Shown here one piece after another: positions 36,152 through 47,368 of a DNA stretch of 64,000 bases. The notes below the pieces were generated by a model that saw nothing but the letters and a program-made list of their open reading frames with translations, was not told the DNA's origin and searched no databases. How positions within the stretch are numbered: the stretch's first letter is position 1; every line of letters starts with the position of its first letter. The DNA is from Phanerodontia chrysosporium (Eukaryota > Basidiomycota > Agaricomycetes > Polyporales > Phanerochaetaceae). The DNA is taken from assembly GCA_001910725.1 (NCBI GenBank), contig MJGA01000001.1, forward strand, positions 744,001 through 808,000, read 5' to 3'. The position numbers and the translations under genes were made by a program.

Positions 36152-36823
36152 TTACCCACGTACCTGCTTGCTCCGAGTGAGGGCGAACCAATCACTGCGG
36201 AAGAGGAGCTTTGGGGCCTGTGGCAAACGCGGGGCAAGTGCGCTAGCCTGTGCGGCCTGCCTACGCCTGCGGTGCTCCGCCAAACGCAGCGCGAAGATGT
36301 CACGGTGAAGGGTATACCGTTCGTGGGTGGGCTGAGGGGTAGCAGAGCCTGAACCGGCGTTCGGTGGCGTCGCAGATTCCTGGCGGTCTTTGGTCGACTT
36401 TCCCTCCTTATCCTCCTGTGCTTTGTCTGACTCCTTCTTATTCTTCTCTTTCTCTTTCTCCTGCTCCTTATCCTTCGATTTCTCCTTTTCCTTCTCCTTC
36501 TTCCGAGCTTGCCGCTCTTCCCAATCGGCCTTGACCTTGGCGATCTCCTCTGGGCTGAGCCCCATCTTCTTAGCTCCAGCACCTACTCCATCGCCGCTTT
36601 CGCCGACCTTCGCAGCAAAGCCAGGGTCCGTCAAGTGACCGTCGCAGACATAGATGAAATCTACGGTGTTTACGGTGGCGAGGACGGTTGTCGTCGGCTT
36701 GTAGCACACGTAGCACGCCCGGGGCGTTCCTGCCGTCTGAAATGTGCACACTCCGTTGGCGAGTCAGCTGGACTGCATTGTGTAGATGCCCACCCTCTTG
36801 TAATACAGATTCGTGAAGGACAT
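36152..36823 (-). CDS. VFA1: VPS4-associated protein 1 (VFA1)
   Basis: Endosomal protein that binds the ESCRT ATPase Vps4. Exon 1 is MSFTNLYYKR at 36823, and an intron of about 66 nt joins it to TAGTPRACYVCYKPTTTVLA. The zinc-binding part has the CxxC of ACYVCYKP and a second pair in FIYVCDGHLTDPGF. The middle is a highly charged Lys/Glu helix (KKEKEKEKSKDKEQEKEKEK). The C-terminal family block is YTLHRDIFALRLAEHRRRRQ followed by AQASALAPRLPQAPKL. The frame ends at 36152. A good donor (GTACGT) directly after the codons for RSKQ suggests that a short extra last exon may replace the final VRG. The gene is divergent from formaldehyde dehydrogenase. Confidence 0.87.
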
Positions 36824-36961
36824 CGCCTCCGGGTCAGCTGGACGTATGAAACCGGGACGTGGTGGGAGGAGGATTGTGAGAACCAAATGGGGTCACAGGT
36901 TTGGGTGAACTGATCTCACCGATTGCTGAGGAATATCAAGGAGAGCGCGAGAGACTCCTGA

Positions 36962-38742
<1,781 letters not shown>

Positions 38743-38929
38743 GTGCGGTCTTAGGCAATTAGGCATATCAAGGACAAGGATTACCCTAGGATGAGGATGA
38801 CCCTGTACCAAGAGACCAATAGCAACTGTATTAGTGTCAAGCGAACCCAATTCACATCATGTTGAGATATAATTAGACCATGCCCACAAAACGGCCGATA
38901 TCCTGAGAGCAGAGGTACGGGAAGAGAGG

Positions 38930-40662
38930 TCATACACCACGATCTACAAGAACACGAGGGACCTGGCGTCCAAGGAGAATCCACCACACTCGCTGAATCA
39001 TGTCTCGCATAGCCTGCCTCCTCGCGCCACTCCGTCGCCACACCAACCTCGAGGCGGCGAAGAGACAGAGCAAGAACGATATATCCAGGATGAGGCGGCG
39101 TATGACGACCAGTGTCGGCGAGCGGTGGTCATTGTAGAGCAAAAAGTCCGTCAGCCTGCGCACGCGGGCGAGGACCGCGGCAACAGGGTTCAGGATAATG
39201 GACCACATGCCCATGTCCTCGAACGTGAAGGCGTCGTGGGGCGCGCCGAGCGGACTCGCGCCCCGGCCGCCCGCGAGCCACCGGGGCGAGCGCACACCGC
39301 TGGCGCTCACGAGCGACGTCGTCGAGCGGTGCGCAATGACCTCAAGGGAGTCGATGCGCTCGGAGAGCGCGGCCAGGTGTGTCTGCACGTTCTGTATCGC
39401 GCGCTCGAGCGCGATCATGGGTGCAGGATGGGTTTGCAGGGCATATGGCCGCCCGGTGTATTCCGGTTGAAGGCTAGTGCTGCGATATGGTGGCTGCTGG
39501 GCGGGCAGCCGGTCTGGGGAGGACACGACGTCCGTCCTGGTTAGGTTCGACCCGTGTGGCGGATAGGAAACTGTCGAGGGAGCATAGACTGAAGATGGTA
39601 ATGAGGAATGCTCAGCGTAGGCCGAGGCTGTCTCAAAGCGTGGCATCGGTTGGGTAGGAGGGACGCTCATACTGGCAGGTGGCGGCGACATGTGCATGGA
39701 CGCCATGGGAGTTCGGTATCGCCGCGAGGAGAGTGACGACTGTGGACGGTTCATTTGTTGCATGTAGGCAGATGGTGGTGCAGGTACTGGTGGTCGCACT
39801 TCGTCCGCGAGCTCATCCTCTTCCTCCCCACTTGGCGTCGGATCCTCGCGTTGCACGTCCATGTGGTGCGAGGACTGAGATTGTGAGCCAGGCCTGTAAG
39901 GCGACTTGCTGACCGGGGGAAATTGGCGCATCATGGTCGAGTAGTGCGAACCTGAAGGTCCTGCTTGGGAAGACTCGGAGCTGGAGGAACTCGAGGAGCG
40001 AGATCTGGAGAAAGATCCTACAACCCGATACATAAGACACGCGCCACGCTACACCTCAAAATGTCTCACCGCTCATGAGATAATCTGGGCATTCGGCGGC
40101 GTACGACTCGAGCTCTCTTACGTAGTCCATGGCAATTGTCTTGTCTGAATATCTCCGGAGTACCTGACATGGTACACGTCCTCAATAGTCACCACATGCA
40201 TAGTGTGCTATTACGCACCTTCAGTAGAGCCTCGACATACATGATCTTCGCCTGATACTGATCCAGATCCTTGTGTTTAGCCCATGCATCCCTACAGGAG
40301 TACCGAAATCAGCATGTGATTCTCGCGAATGATTGCTGAACACGGACCACTTCGCGCGAGGCAGCAGCTCCCATATACTTGGGCGCGGACCCTGCACATT
40401 GCCCATGGTTGCTGTGATTCGGGACGGCAACAGGAGACGTGAGCGGGCGCAGATTGTGCGGCGTGCTATAAGGTTCACCTTGCTTGAAGAGACTGTGGGT
40501 ACAGGAGCGATGAGCTGAAGCTGGCATTCCTTCACGGGTCACTGACCTGTACATGTTGAGCTTGTCCTCGTAGCCTGTCTGGATAGGCCCTGTCTTTGGG
40601 AGATTCTGCACAATCTCAACCGCGCGGTTAAACTGTGCGTCGATGATACTGTGGGGATCCAT
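38930..40662 (-). CDS. Acyl-CoA-binding membrane protein (Atg37/ACBD5-like)
   Basis: The N-terminal acyl-CoA-binding domain reads MDPHSIIDAQFNRAVEIVQN, PKTGPIQTGYEDKLNMYR, then after introns VGNVQGPRPSIWELLPRAKW, DAWAKHKDLDQYQAKIMYVE and LLKVLRRYSDKTIAMDYVRE. These include the Tyr/Lys ligand-binding residues of the YEDKLNMYRLYKQAT and KWDAW signatures. A long Ser/Pro-rich linker follows, then a helical segment (ALERAIQNVQTHLAALSERI) and one C-terminal transmembrane helix, LILDISFLLCLFAASRLVW. An ACB domain with a C-terminal membrane anchor is the layout of Atg37/ACBD5, peroxisomal proteins in pexophagy and ER contact; that role here is inferred. Ends at 38930. Confidence 0.85.
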
Positions 40663-41157
40663 GTTCGGTGCGCTACTATGGTCGTGCGAGTCCAGTATGA
40701 TGCGGTAAGAGGCAGAGGTGCAAGATGGAGCAAAGCAAGGTTAGTTGGGGCATTCGCTGCGGTCAGCAAAGTGACCCGTACATGTCCGTCGGGGGTGACA
40801 GTGACGAAGATGCGAGTAACTGAAGTCGCCGGGAGACACCAACCGACGCCGGATGTAGATCCCAACATAGCAGCTTTTTCTCACGCTCTCGCAGCCAAGC
40901 GTTGCACTCGCAACCAAAATCCTGGAGAGAAGCAGAATTATGCCAATGGGAAGCAAAGCAAGTACGACAAGAGAAAGCACGGTACACAGTAGTTGTCCTC
41001 CAACGCAGACACCATTACTTCGAACAGCCCGTCCAACCACAGCGCGTCACGCTGACCGTAAGGCAAGCGACTCTTCTATCCTGCAAAGGATGGTTGTACT
41101 CCTCGTAGTGGTATAGGATACGGAGGACGTCGAGGTCACTCATAAGCAAGGAGCGCT
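40663..41157. other. Intergenic region
   Basis: About 500 bp between the acyl-CoA-binding protein start and the mS34 stop, both on the minus strand. Open frames on both strands are short and unrecognised. Confidence 0.45.
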
Positions 41158-41598
41158 CATGGCGATGATGTTGAGGCTTTGATGGCTGCTTGCGGCTTTC
41201 CTCTTGATGCGCCCTGCTTCCAAGTATACTTGAGACCGCCAGGGATAAGCTCCTCCCGCTGGCTGATAGGCTTGCCTAAGAGTAGGTTTATAGGTCAGGA
41301 AAAGATGTGAAAGGGAAGGTGTCCTAGGATATGGAGCACGTCACGAACCTTTCCAAACCAACTTGCCCCAGGCCTTTCCGTGCTGCCCCTCCAACTTCAG
41401 CTTCGTCCGCGTGACCAACCAATAGCTGTCCGAGATTCCCTTCATGCTCCACCTCGTCTGGTGCACGCGCTGACCGACGCCATCCTTCGGATACCGGGCA
41501 AGCACTGAGTAGAGCGACCCGGAACGCGACTGGAGGGATGGCGGGAGCTCGGCGGGGAGCAGCTGCTTGAGCGCAGAGGCAACTTTTGTTGCGGCCAT
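41158..41598 (-). CDS. Mitochondrial small-subunit ribosomal protein mS34 (MRPS34-like)
   Basis: Small basic protein of the mitochondrial ribosome. Exon 1 starts MAATKVASALKQLLPAELPP at 41598 and contains GVGQRVHQTRWSMKGISDSY, then WLVTRTKLKLEGQHGKAWGK. The W(R/L)xTR and HGKAWG motifs are shared with animal MRPS34. A short intron (about 41280-41346) joins LVWKGK to PISQREELIPGGLKYTWKQG, and the protein ends ...IKASTSSP at 41158. It is about 124 aa, shorter than the animal protein but like fungal forms. It is transcribed away from the GatC gene, 192 bp between start codons, and both products act in mitochondrial translation. Confidence 0.82.
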
Positions 41599-41790
41599 TA
41601 TATGTAAGGCCTACGTGTGGTATTTGGGGCGTGTGCCGGGCGGAAAGAGCGAGAAACCAGGCCAGACGTCGGGCAAAGGCTGGCGGACCGTGGAGGCAGG
41701 AAGAAAGCGTTTGGCGCCGGTGTGGTCGGCCATCAATCATTCTGCCGCCACAAAGCTCGAACCGACCACGACCACTTTGCGCCTTCCTCC
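41599..41790. promoter_or_regulatory. Divergent promoter region of mS34 and GatC
   Basis: 192 bp between opposed start codons of two mitochondrial translation genes. It is compact enough to be a single bidirectional promoter. The plus strand is open in frame upstream of the GatC start, but the extension is basic and lacks similarity, so I leave it out of the gene. Confidence 0.45.
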
Positions 41791-42303
41791 ATGGCCTCCG
41801 CCCTGCGATGCCTTCGGGCGTCGCGAGCTGCACTTCCTACAACGCACACACGTGTACAACGGCGGTGGAATAGCTCTGCCTCTCCCCCACACACCACCGT
41901 CGAGGTGGACGAGTGCGGGATCCCTGTCCGCCCAACGTGGTCTGTCAACGAGCTTCTGTCCTCATATCCCAAACCCACCATCACGCCTGCGACTCTGAAG
42001 AAGCTGCACAACCTTTCAGCACTTATTCCGCCTGAGGAAGGCACCCCGGAACACGCAAAGCTCACCGCCGAGATGGAGAGCCTTGTGAAGTTGGTGGAGG
42101 CGGTCAAGCTCGCTGACCTCAGTCACTCGGACGCGGCACAGTCAGGCAGTATTCCGGACGGCAGGATATGGGCTGAGGGCACGGGCATAAAGCTGGAGCG
42201 CGAAGAGGTTCCGCAGGAGGAGGTGCACGGAAGGGATCTCCTGCGCTATGCGGCTCGGACAGAGGACGGTCTCTACGTCGTCGACGCCGACAGATCCAGA
42301 TAA
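41791..42303 (+). CDS. gatC: Mitochondrial glutamyl-tRNA(Gln) amidotransferase subunit C
   Basis: Small subunit of the amidotransferase that converts Glu-tRNA(Gln) to Gln-tRNA(Gln) in mitochondria. Start MASALRCLRASRAALPTTHT at 41791 with Arg/Ala-rich presequence ending near VQRRWNSSASP. The GatC core reads WSVNELLSSYPKPTITPATL, KKLHNLSALIPPEEGTPEHA and MESLVKLVEAVKLADLSHSD. The C-terminus is polar and ends at 42303. The gene is a single exon, unlike most neighbours. The assignment rests on the LHxLSAL-type helix and the LxxLVxxV helix that follows; an F-type fungal subunit is less likely. Confidence 0.75.
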   Translation: MASALRCLRASRAALPTTHTRVQRRWNSSASPPHTTVEVDECGIPVRPTWSVNELLSSYPKPTITPATLKKLHNLSALIPPEEGTPEHAKLTAEMESLVKLVEAVKLADLSHSDAAQSGSIPDGRIWAEGTGIKLEREEVPQEEVHGRDLLRYAARTEDGLYVVDADRSR

Positions 42304-42779
42304 CGATTGAGCCTATATGCTGAGCAGAGAGCAAAAGTGGCGTTCCACCAGAAACCGTAGCGCAAAGGCCTACCAAAGTGAGTGCACAGCGTCTTGAGTA
42401 GCAGGTTCAATTACCTGAAGCCCTTAGGCGTAGATGAATGAAATCGGTGCCCGCGGCTTGACTTCCCAGCCTGTATCTTACTGAGCTCTTCAGAACGGAT
42501 GATGTGCACGCTGGGTGGTAGTGGACAAAATTTTCTTCGGAGCACGACGCCTCAAGCTAATGTCGTCCGTCTGGTTATTTGCGCTTATGTGGGAGTCGGA
42601 CGCAACCCAAGGCTTCCGGTGATCCAGTAAATGATGCAATAGAAGGGTAGGGCAGCTGGTAGGGCTGGCGTCAGGTGAGGGCAGAGCGACTTCATTGCTG
42701 TACACAATAACATTAGCGAATACATACTACAGTACACTACCAAGACATAATGGGTAAATCTATACATGGGAGGGGATAA
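42304..42779. other. Intergenic region between convergent genes
   Basis: About 475 bp between the GatC and dUTPase 3' ends, AT-richer toward 42700-42780, as expected for polyadenylation signals. No gene is supported. Confidence 0.5.
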
Positions 42780-43487
42780 CTATGCCTTGACGGTCAGCAT
42801 TTTATGGCCGCCTGTTGAACCGAAGCCGCCTGCGCCGCGCACAGTCTCGTCAAGTTCTTCAACTTCGAAGACTGGTGGTGTGTAAATGCGCTCAAGGATG
42901 AGCTGTGCGATGCGATCACCCTCCTCAACTAGATGAGAGGCTGTGTAAACGTTGCGGCTCCATATACATATTATGAAAATATTCACCTTCGAAATCCTTG
43001 TCTGACAGGTTGTAGAGGAGGATATGAACCACGCCACGATAGTCAGCGTCAATGACGCCAGCACCGGTGTCGATCATGTATTTCGACGCTGATGAGGGAT
43101 ACCCGGGATGAGTCTGAGCTCGAGAAGGACAAGCTTGGAACTGACCAAGGCCACTCCGCGGTGCGATACGACCATAGGTTCCGTTCGGGACCATGATAGA
43201 CAACTGAGTGTCGATGAGGGCCTTTCCACGAGCTGGGACAGTCTTCTTCTCAGCACTGAGGAAATGATAAGCCACGGTCTCGTTTATATCGAATGTGCAA
43301 CACACCTGTAGAGGTCATAGCCGGCGGCGAGAGCGGAGCCCCTAGTTGGGATTTTCGCCCTCTCGGAATGTCTCTTGATGAGGAGGCCCTGGGTCTTGTG
43401 GCGCTGCCGGGGAGGCTCGCAGTCGCTCTCGGTGTCGGAGGTGTCGGCAAGCTTGCGCTTCTTGTTCACGAGCTCGTCGGCGGCCAT
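42780..43487 (-). CDS. DUT1: Deoxyuridine 5'-triphosphate nucleotidohydrolase (dUTPase)
   Basis: Trimeric enzyme that splits dUTP to dUMP and so keeps uracil out of DNA. Start [20 protein letters not shown] at 43487; the basic N-terminus suggests nuclear import. All five family motifs are present in order: [12 protein letters not shown] (motif 1), APRSGLG (motif 2), [18 protein letters not shown] (motif 3), [14 protein letters not shown] (motif 4) and [11 protein letters not shown] (motif 5, the phosphate-binding arm). The active-site Tyr-bearing strand of motif 3 and the Arg/Gly C-terminal arm are intact. Two to three short introns. It is divergent from the PIP-box protein gene with only 44 bp between start codons. 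Confidence 0.95.
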
Positions 43488-43524
43488 AGCAGTGGTGGAG
43501 TGAGGAAGGACAGCGCGCGCACGG

Positions 43525-43530
43525 ACGCGT
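43525..43530. promoter_or_regulatory. ACGCGT (MluI cell-cycle box) between DUT1 and PIP-box gene
   Basis: The exact palindrome ACGCGT lies in the 44 bp between the opposed start codons, 37 bp from the DUT1 ATG and 1 bp from the other ATG. In yeasts this is the MBF binding site that turns on DNA-synthesis genes at G1/S, so a role for dUTPase would make sense. Its closeness to the plus-strand ATG means either transcription of that gene starts further downstream or the motif is fortuitous. Confidence 0.45.
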
Positions 43531-43531
43531 T

Positions 43532-45902
43532 ATGGCTGAGTTCCAAACCGTGTTTTCTCCGACGGCGGACTTGGCCGTTGATTCGTCCAAACAACACGGT
43601 CACGCCTCACCCGCAAACCGCGCCCGGCGCCAGCGCCTCATCTCACGGCGACAATCACCGACGCCAGACGCGCGTGGCTTGCCTCCGCTCATGCCCAAGC
43701 CAAAGGCCTCCTCCTCCAAGGCAAGGGGGCAGCTGCCTCTTACCACCTACTTTACACCTTCTTCTCCCGCGAAACAACGCGTGAACAGAAAGCGCAAACA
43801 GCCACCCACTGCTAGCCTTCAGGACGACACCGCATCCAACGATCATCCTCTGACGAAAGGCAAGGTCAAGGAAAATGTCTCCCCTGTGGTTTCGCCGCAC
43901 AGTACGCCAACGCGCAAGCGGCTCAAGCTCCATGCCTTGGGCTCGGAGACGAACGTCCTGAGCGGCGCATCTGCGCATGGCGAGAGCTCAAAGCCACACG
44001 CTAATGCAGACAAAGAATGCGAAATCATAGAAATACCCGACTCCCCAGCTCCATCTCCTACTACCCTCTATGTCGGCCTCCCTACTCCCATTACAGCTCT
44101 TAAACGCAGGACAGGCCCCGTGCAACAGTCAACGCCAACACCAGCACCTCGACCCATCGAACAGCCTGTTGCCTCGACGTCTACACCCCAGATGCCTTCT
44201 ACTCGACACACAAAGCCCATACAGCAGCAGCCCACACCAAGCACCCTCGTCCGTCCACGAAGACATCCTATCCAGGGCTCCCCTGCTGCCTCGTCCGACT
44301 CGCCACCTCGTGCATCATGGGTGCGACAACAGAGGCGCGCTCCCTCCCCTTTCACCATCGTCCCCTCGTCCCAGGGCAGTCAAGAGCTCGAGCTGAATCC
44401 TTTCATAGAAGATACTAGCTCAAAGGATGAGACAGGACTTTTTAAGCTTCCCTGTCTCCCTTCTCGTCTCCAGTCTCTGGATCTACCTGGTCCATCTACC
44501 ACCTTTGTTCCCCAGCCTGCATCACCGAGGGGTTTGACTTTGAATACAACCCGCACACCGTCCAAGAGAAGGGATGTTATAATCGCCAGTTCTCAAGGTG
44601 ATGAAGAGGAGCTTGCATTCTGGTCTCCCAGCAGAGCAAATCGCCAAAATGAGGGTGAGTCTCCCAGCATAAGCAACCGAGGAATAGAATATAAGATTGA
44701 GTTGTCGATTAGATTTCTATGACGTTGTCCCGTCATCTGTTCCCGGGGAAGAGGAACTCCTTCTGTCGGGTACCTCCAACCTACCTGAGAAAGATTCAAT
44801 ATCTCCTCTGAGATCGCCGTGCGTCGCACTCGTCGTGAGCAAGTTCAGTACTCACAGCCAGCACAGGTTGAATGGCTCTATCGGTCGCTCCTTGGCACCG
44901 CGCCAGCCAGGCTCCGCTCAAGAGTCGCTGCCGATGCTCCCTCTGGCAGGTCTGTCGGAGCTGTCGGTGCCGCGCAGTCCACATACGCCGAGACGCAGCG
45001 CCAAGTCGAAGGGTGCCTTCGTAGGCGTGACTCCAATATTCCGCACACCTGGTCGCACGCCCGGCGCTGACAGCGGTCATGGTGCTTCGGTGTCCCCTGA
45101 GAAGGGCAACAAAGCACAGGTTGCAGCGCAGGTACCTCCAGACGAGTCTCAGACTCAGCCCGAATCGCCTATTGAGAAGAGAGTGGTGCCGTCCAGTCCT
45201 GCCAGCTCTGTGACAGTTCCCGAGTCCCCGCGGAGCCCATTCAAGACGCCCAGGAAGTCTCAGAAGACACCTGGAAAGTCTTGTTCGGCGGTGATCGACG
45301 AGAGTCAGACTCAGCCTGAGTCGCCTTATTTCACCACCCCAACAAGCCACTTCACGATGAACAGGTTGTGGAAGAGGACGCCCCCAGCTCTCAGACGGTC
45401 CCGGAATCTCCTCGGTGGTTGATTCAAGACGGCGGAAACGAGGCTGCTGAGATCGACGACAGCTCCCAGACCGTACCAGAATCCCCTAGGTGGCGCGTTC
45501 CCACTCCTATCACGACGCCTTCTCAGAAGGTGCGAGGCCGTCTCCCAGACGACGACGACCCCTTCGCGCCGGCCCAGCCTCCCTTCCCTTGCCGACTATG
45601 ACGAGAACCAGCCTCGTGCGGACGCCTCGGCCCCTCCAGCTGAAGCCTCGTACGATCCCTACGACGATGGTTCCCAGACTCAGCCTGACGCGTGGCCGTT
45701 GACGCCTCGCAACAAGCGTATGATGCGCAGGCTGCAGTTCATCCGCAGGAAACAGCGCGTGGCCGCTGCCGAGCAGGACCACGACATGCTGTCCGACACG
45801 CCGCTCAGCATCCCGAGCGACTTTGACGAGGACGTGGCTCTGAGCGAGATTGGTTCGGACTTGCCCTCCCCCGTCAGGGAGTTTCTTGCGATGGACATCT
45901 AG
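43532..45902 (+). CDS. Uncharacterised PIP-box protein with SQ-rich PESP repeats
   Basis: I do not recognise this protein. It starts MAEFQTVFSPTADLAVD at 43532 and is disordered and basic throughout. Residues 67-74, QLPLTTYF, match the PCNA-binding PIP box (Q-x-x-L-x-x-Y-F) and are followed by a basic run, KQRVNRKRKQ, as in many PCNA partners. An intron at about 44654-44713 joins RANRQNE to DFYDVVPSSVPGEEEL. The second half repeats the motif DESQTQPESP (twice), SVTVPESPRSPF, SSQTVPESPRW (twice) and GSQTQPDAW. The end is basic then acidic (RNKRMMRRLQFIRRKQ to SDLPSPVREFLAMDI). Frame jumps at the CCCC run 45337-45340 and the CCC runs near 45581-45588 interrupt it; the repeat pattern continues across both. 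A replication or repair role is inferred. Confidence 0.72.
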
Positions 45903-46109
45903 AGCTCTTGGATTGTTTACGGGCTACGAGGTATATCATCTGTCATCTCTTGTTTTCACTTTCAACGCATGATTCTCCTCTTCTTGCTGGCTGCTCATAC
46001 ACTACTCCATTGCTCACTATACAACTCAGGAAATCATGTACTGTATATATGTGTATGAATATAGGCATCTTGAACAACTGCAGGACGGCTCCGAGTTGGC
46101 GCTGGCGCC

Positions 46110-46949
46110 ATGCCCGACACGGAAGGTGGGGACGGCCAACGGGTTCGGAGCCAAACCACGACACACGGTACGTCCCACACTCTCCACAAACAACACAGCG
46201 CTGAACATGTTATCTCTCCGCACAATTCCAGGCACCACCGCTTTCGCCATCTGGCGTGTCGCAGCAGGCACGGTATTGCATATGCAGTGGCTCGCGGAAA
46301 CATCGAACACTCCCCCGCCCGCCCGTGCACGCATATAACCCGCGCGGAGCACCCTCCGCACTCGGTGAATGCCCTGCTTCCCGGATTCTTCCAAGCCCCC
46401 GTGCCGATCTCGCACGAACGCAAGGAAGCCCTGAACGACCCAAAACAGAGATGTCCCCGTGCACGAGCTCGTGTCCTGCGCCTACGGCGCCTCGGTCGAC
46501 GTCGTCTTCATCCCGCCCGAGTTCGTCGGCGCCCAGCCCGTGGCTGCCGTGCCCGCGCGGCGGCGCTCCCCGAGCCTGCGATGGCGCGCGTGGCGCGGTG
46601 GGAGTCTCCAGTGCGTCCTCCTCCTCCTGTCTCCCGACGAAACTCAGACCTGACGCAAATGTCTGCTGTGCAGAGACAGCCCCTCGTGGCAGCGAGCGTG
46701 CAGCCGCCGAGTCGCCCGGGCGTGGCCCCGTCGCGGCCGTCATGGTGCGTGCCAACCCTCGTTCTTCCAGTTGGGCATGGTGCGTGGTGCTGACGCAAGG
46801 CTCGGCACGTCGCTAGGGGCTCCGTCAAGAAGTTCACGTCCCGTTTCCGCCGCAGATCGTCCGCGGGCGTAGTGGAGATCGATAGGCAAGTCCCGCCCGC
46901 GGCGACGGCGGACCAGCCGACGGGACAGGCTGCTGCTGTCAGTGCATGA
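46110..46949 (+). CDS. Hypothetical basic protein, model uncertain
   Basis: I do not recognise this protein. A likely second half reads VPVHELVSCAYGASVDVVFI, PPEFVGAQPVAAV, then a Ser/Pro/Arg-rich stretch. A clean intron (about 46745-46816) then joins PSRPSW to GSVKKFTSRFRRRSSAGVV, ending QPTGQAAAVSA at 46949. The first exon may be MPDTEGGDGQRVRSQTTTH at 46110, but the connection between them (46170-46445) is unresolved. An acceptor at about 46448 would fit. Protein-like composition and one phase-consistent intron support a gene; the start does not rest on firm evidence. Confidence 0.35.
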
Positions 46950-47368
46950 TGACTACATAGGCGAAGACGCAGGATTGCGTATTCTCTCAGGGTTCTGTGT
47001 GGATGTATTATAATTATATTCTGGCTGCGACTGTCGTCACTCTCTCGGCTTCGTTGTCTGAATCTCCATCAGGTATACATAGTATTTAAATTGCGCGTTT
47101 AGTCGGCAATGCACAGGATACGAATACATGCTCTTCTACACAGCTTGTCGCGAGTGTCCGTCAGCAGGAGCAGATAGATATAGGGATGCGCTTTGGGAGG
47201 ATATGTAACGATGCTTTTGAAAGCGAGAAGTTGTCGCCTGCGGAGACTTCCGCACATGCCGGGAAGGATGAAGATGCGGGTATGATACATGATGCTGAGA
47301 GGTACAGGGGAGTTGAGGGGCATGAGATGTCGTCAATGAGTCGTGGAAGAAAGCGTCGATGTGCCGAT
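46950..47368. other. Intergenic region between convergent genes
   Basis: About 420 bp, AT-rich near 47000-47100 (a TATTTAAAT stretch at about 47080), as expected for two converging 3' ends. No gene is supported. Confidence 0.45.
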
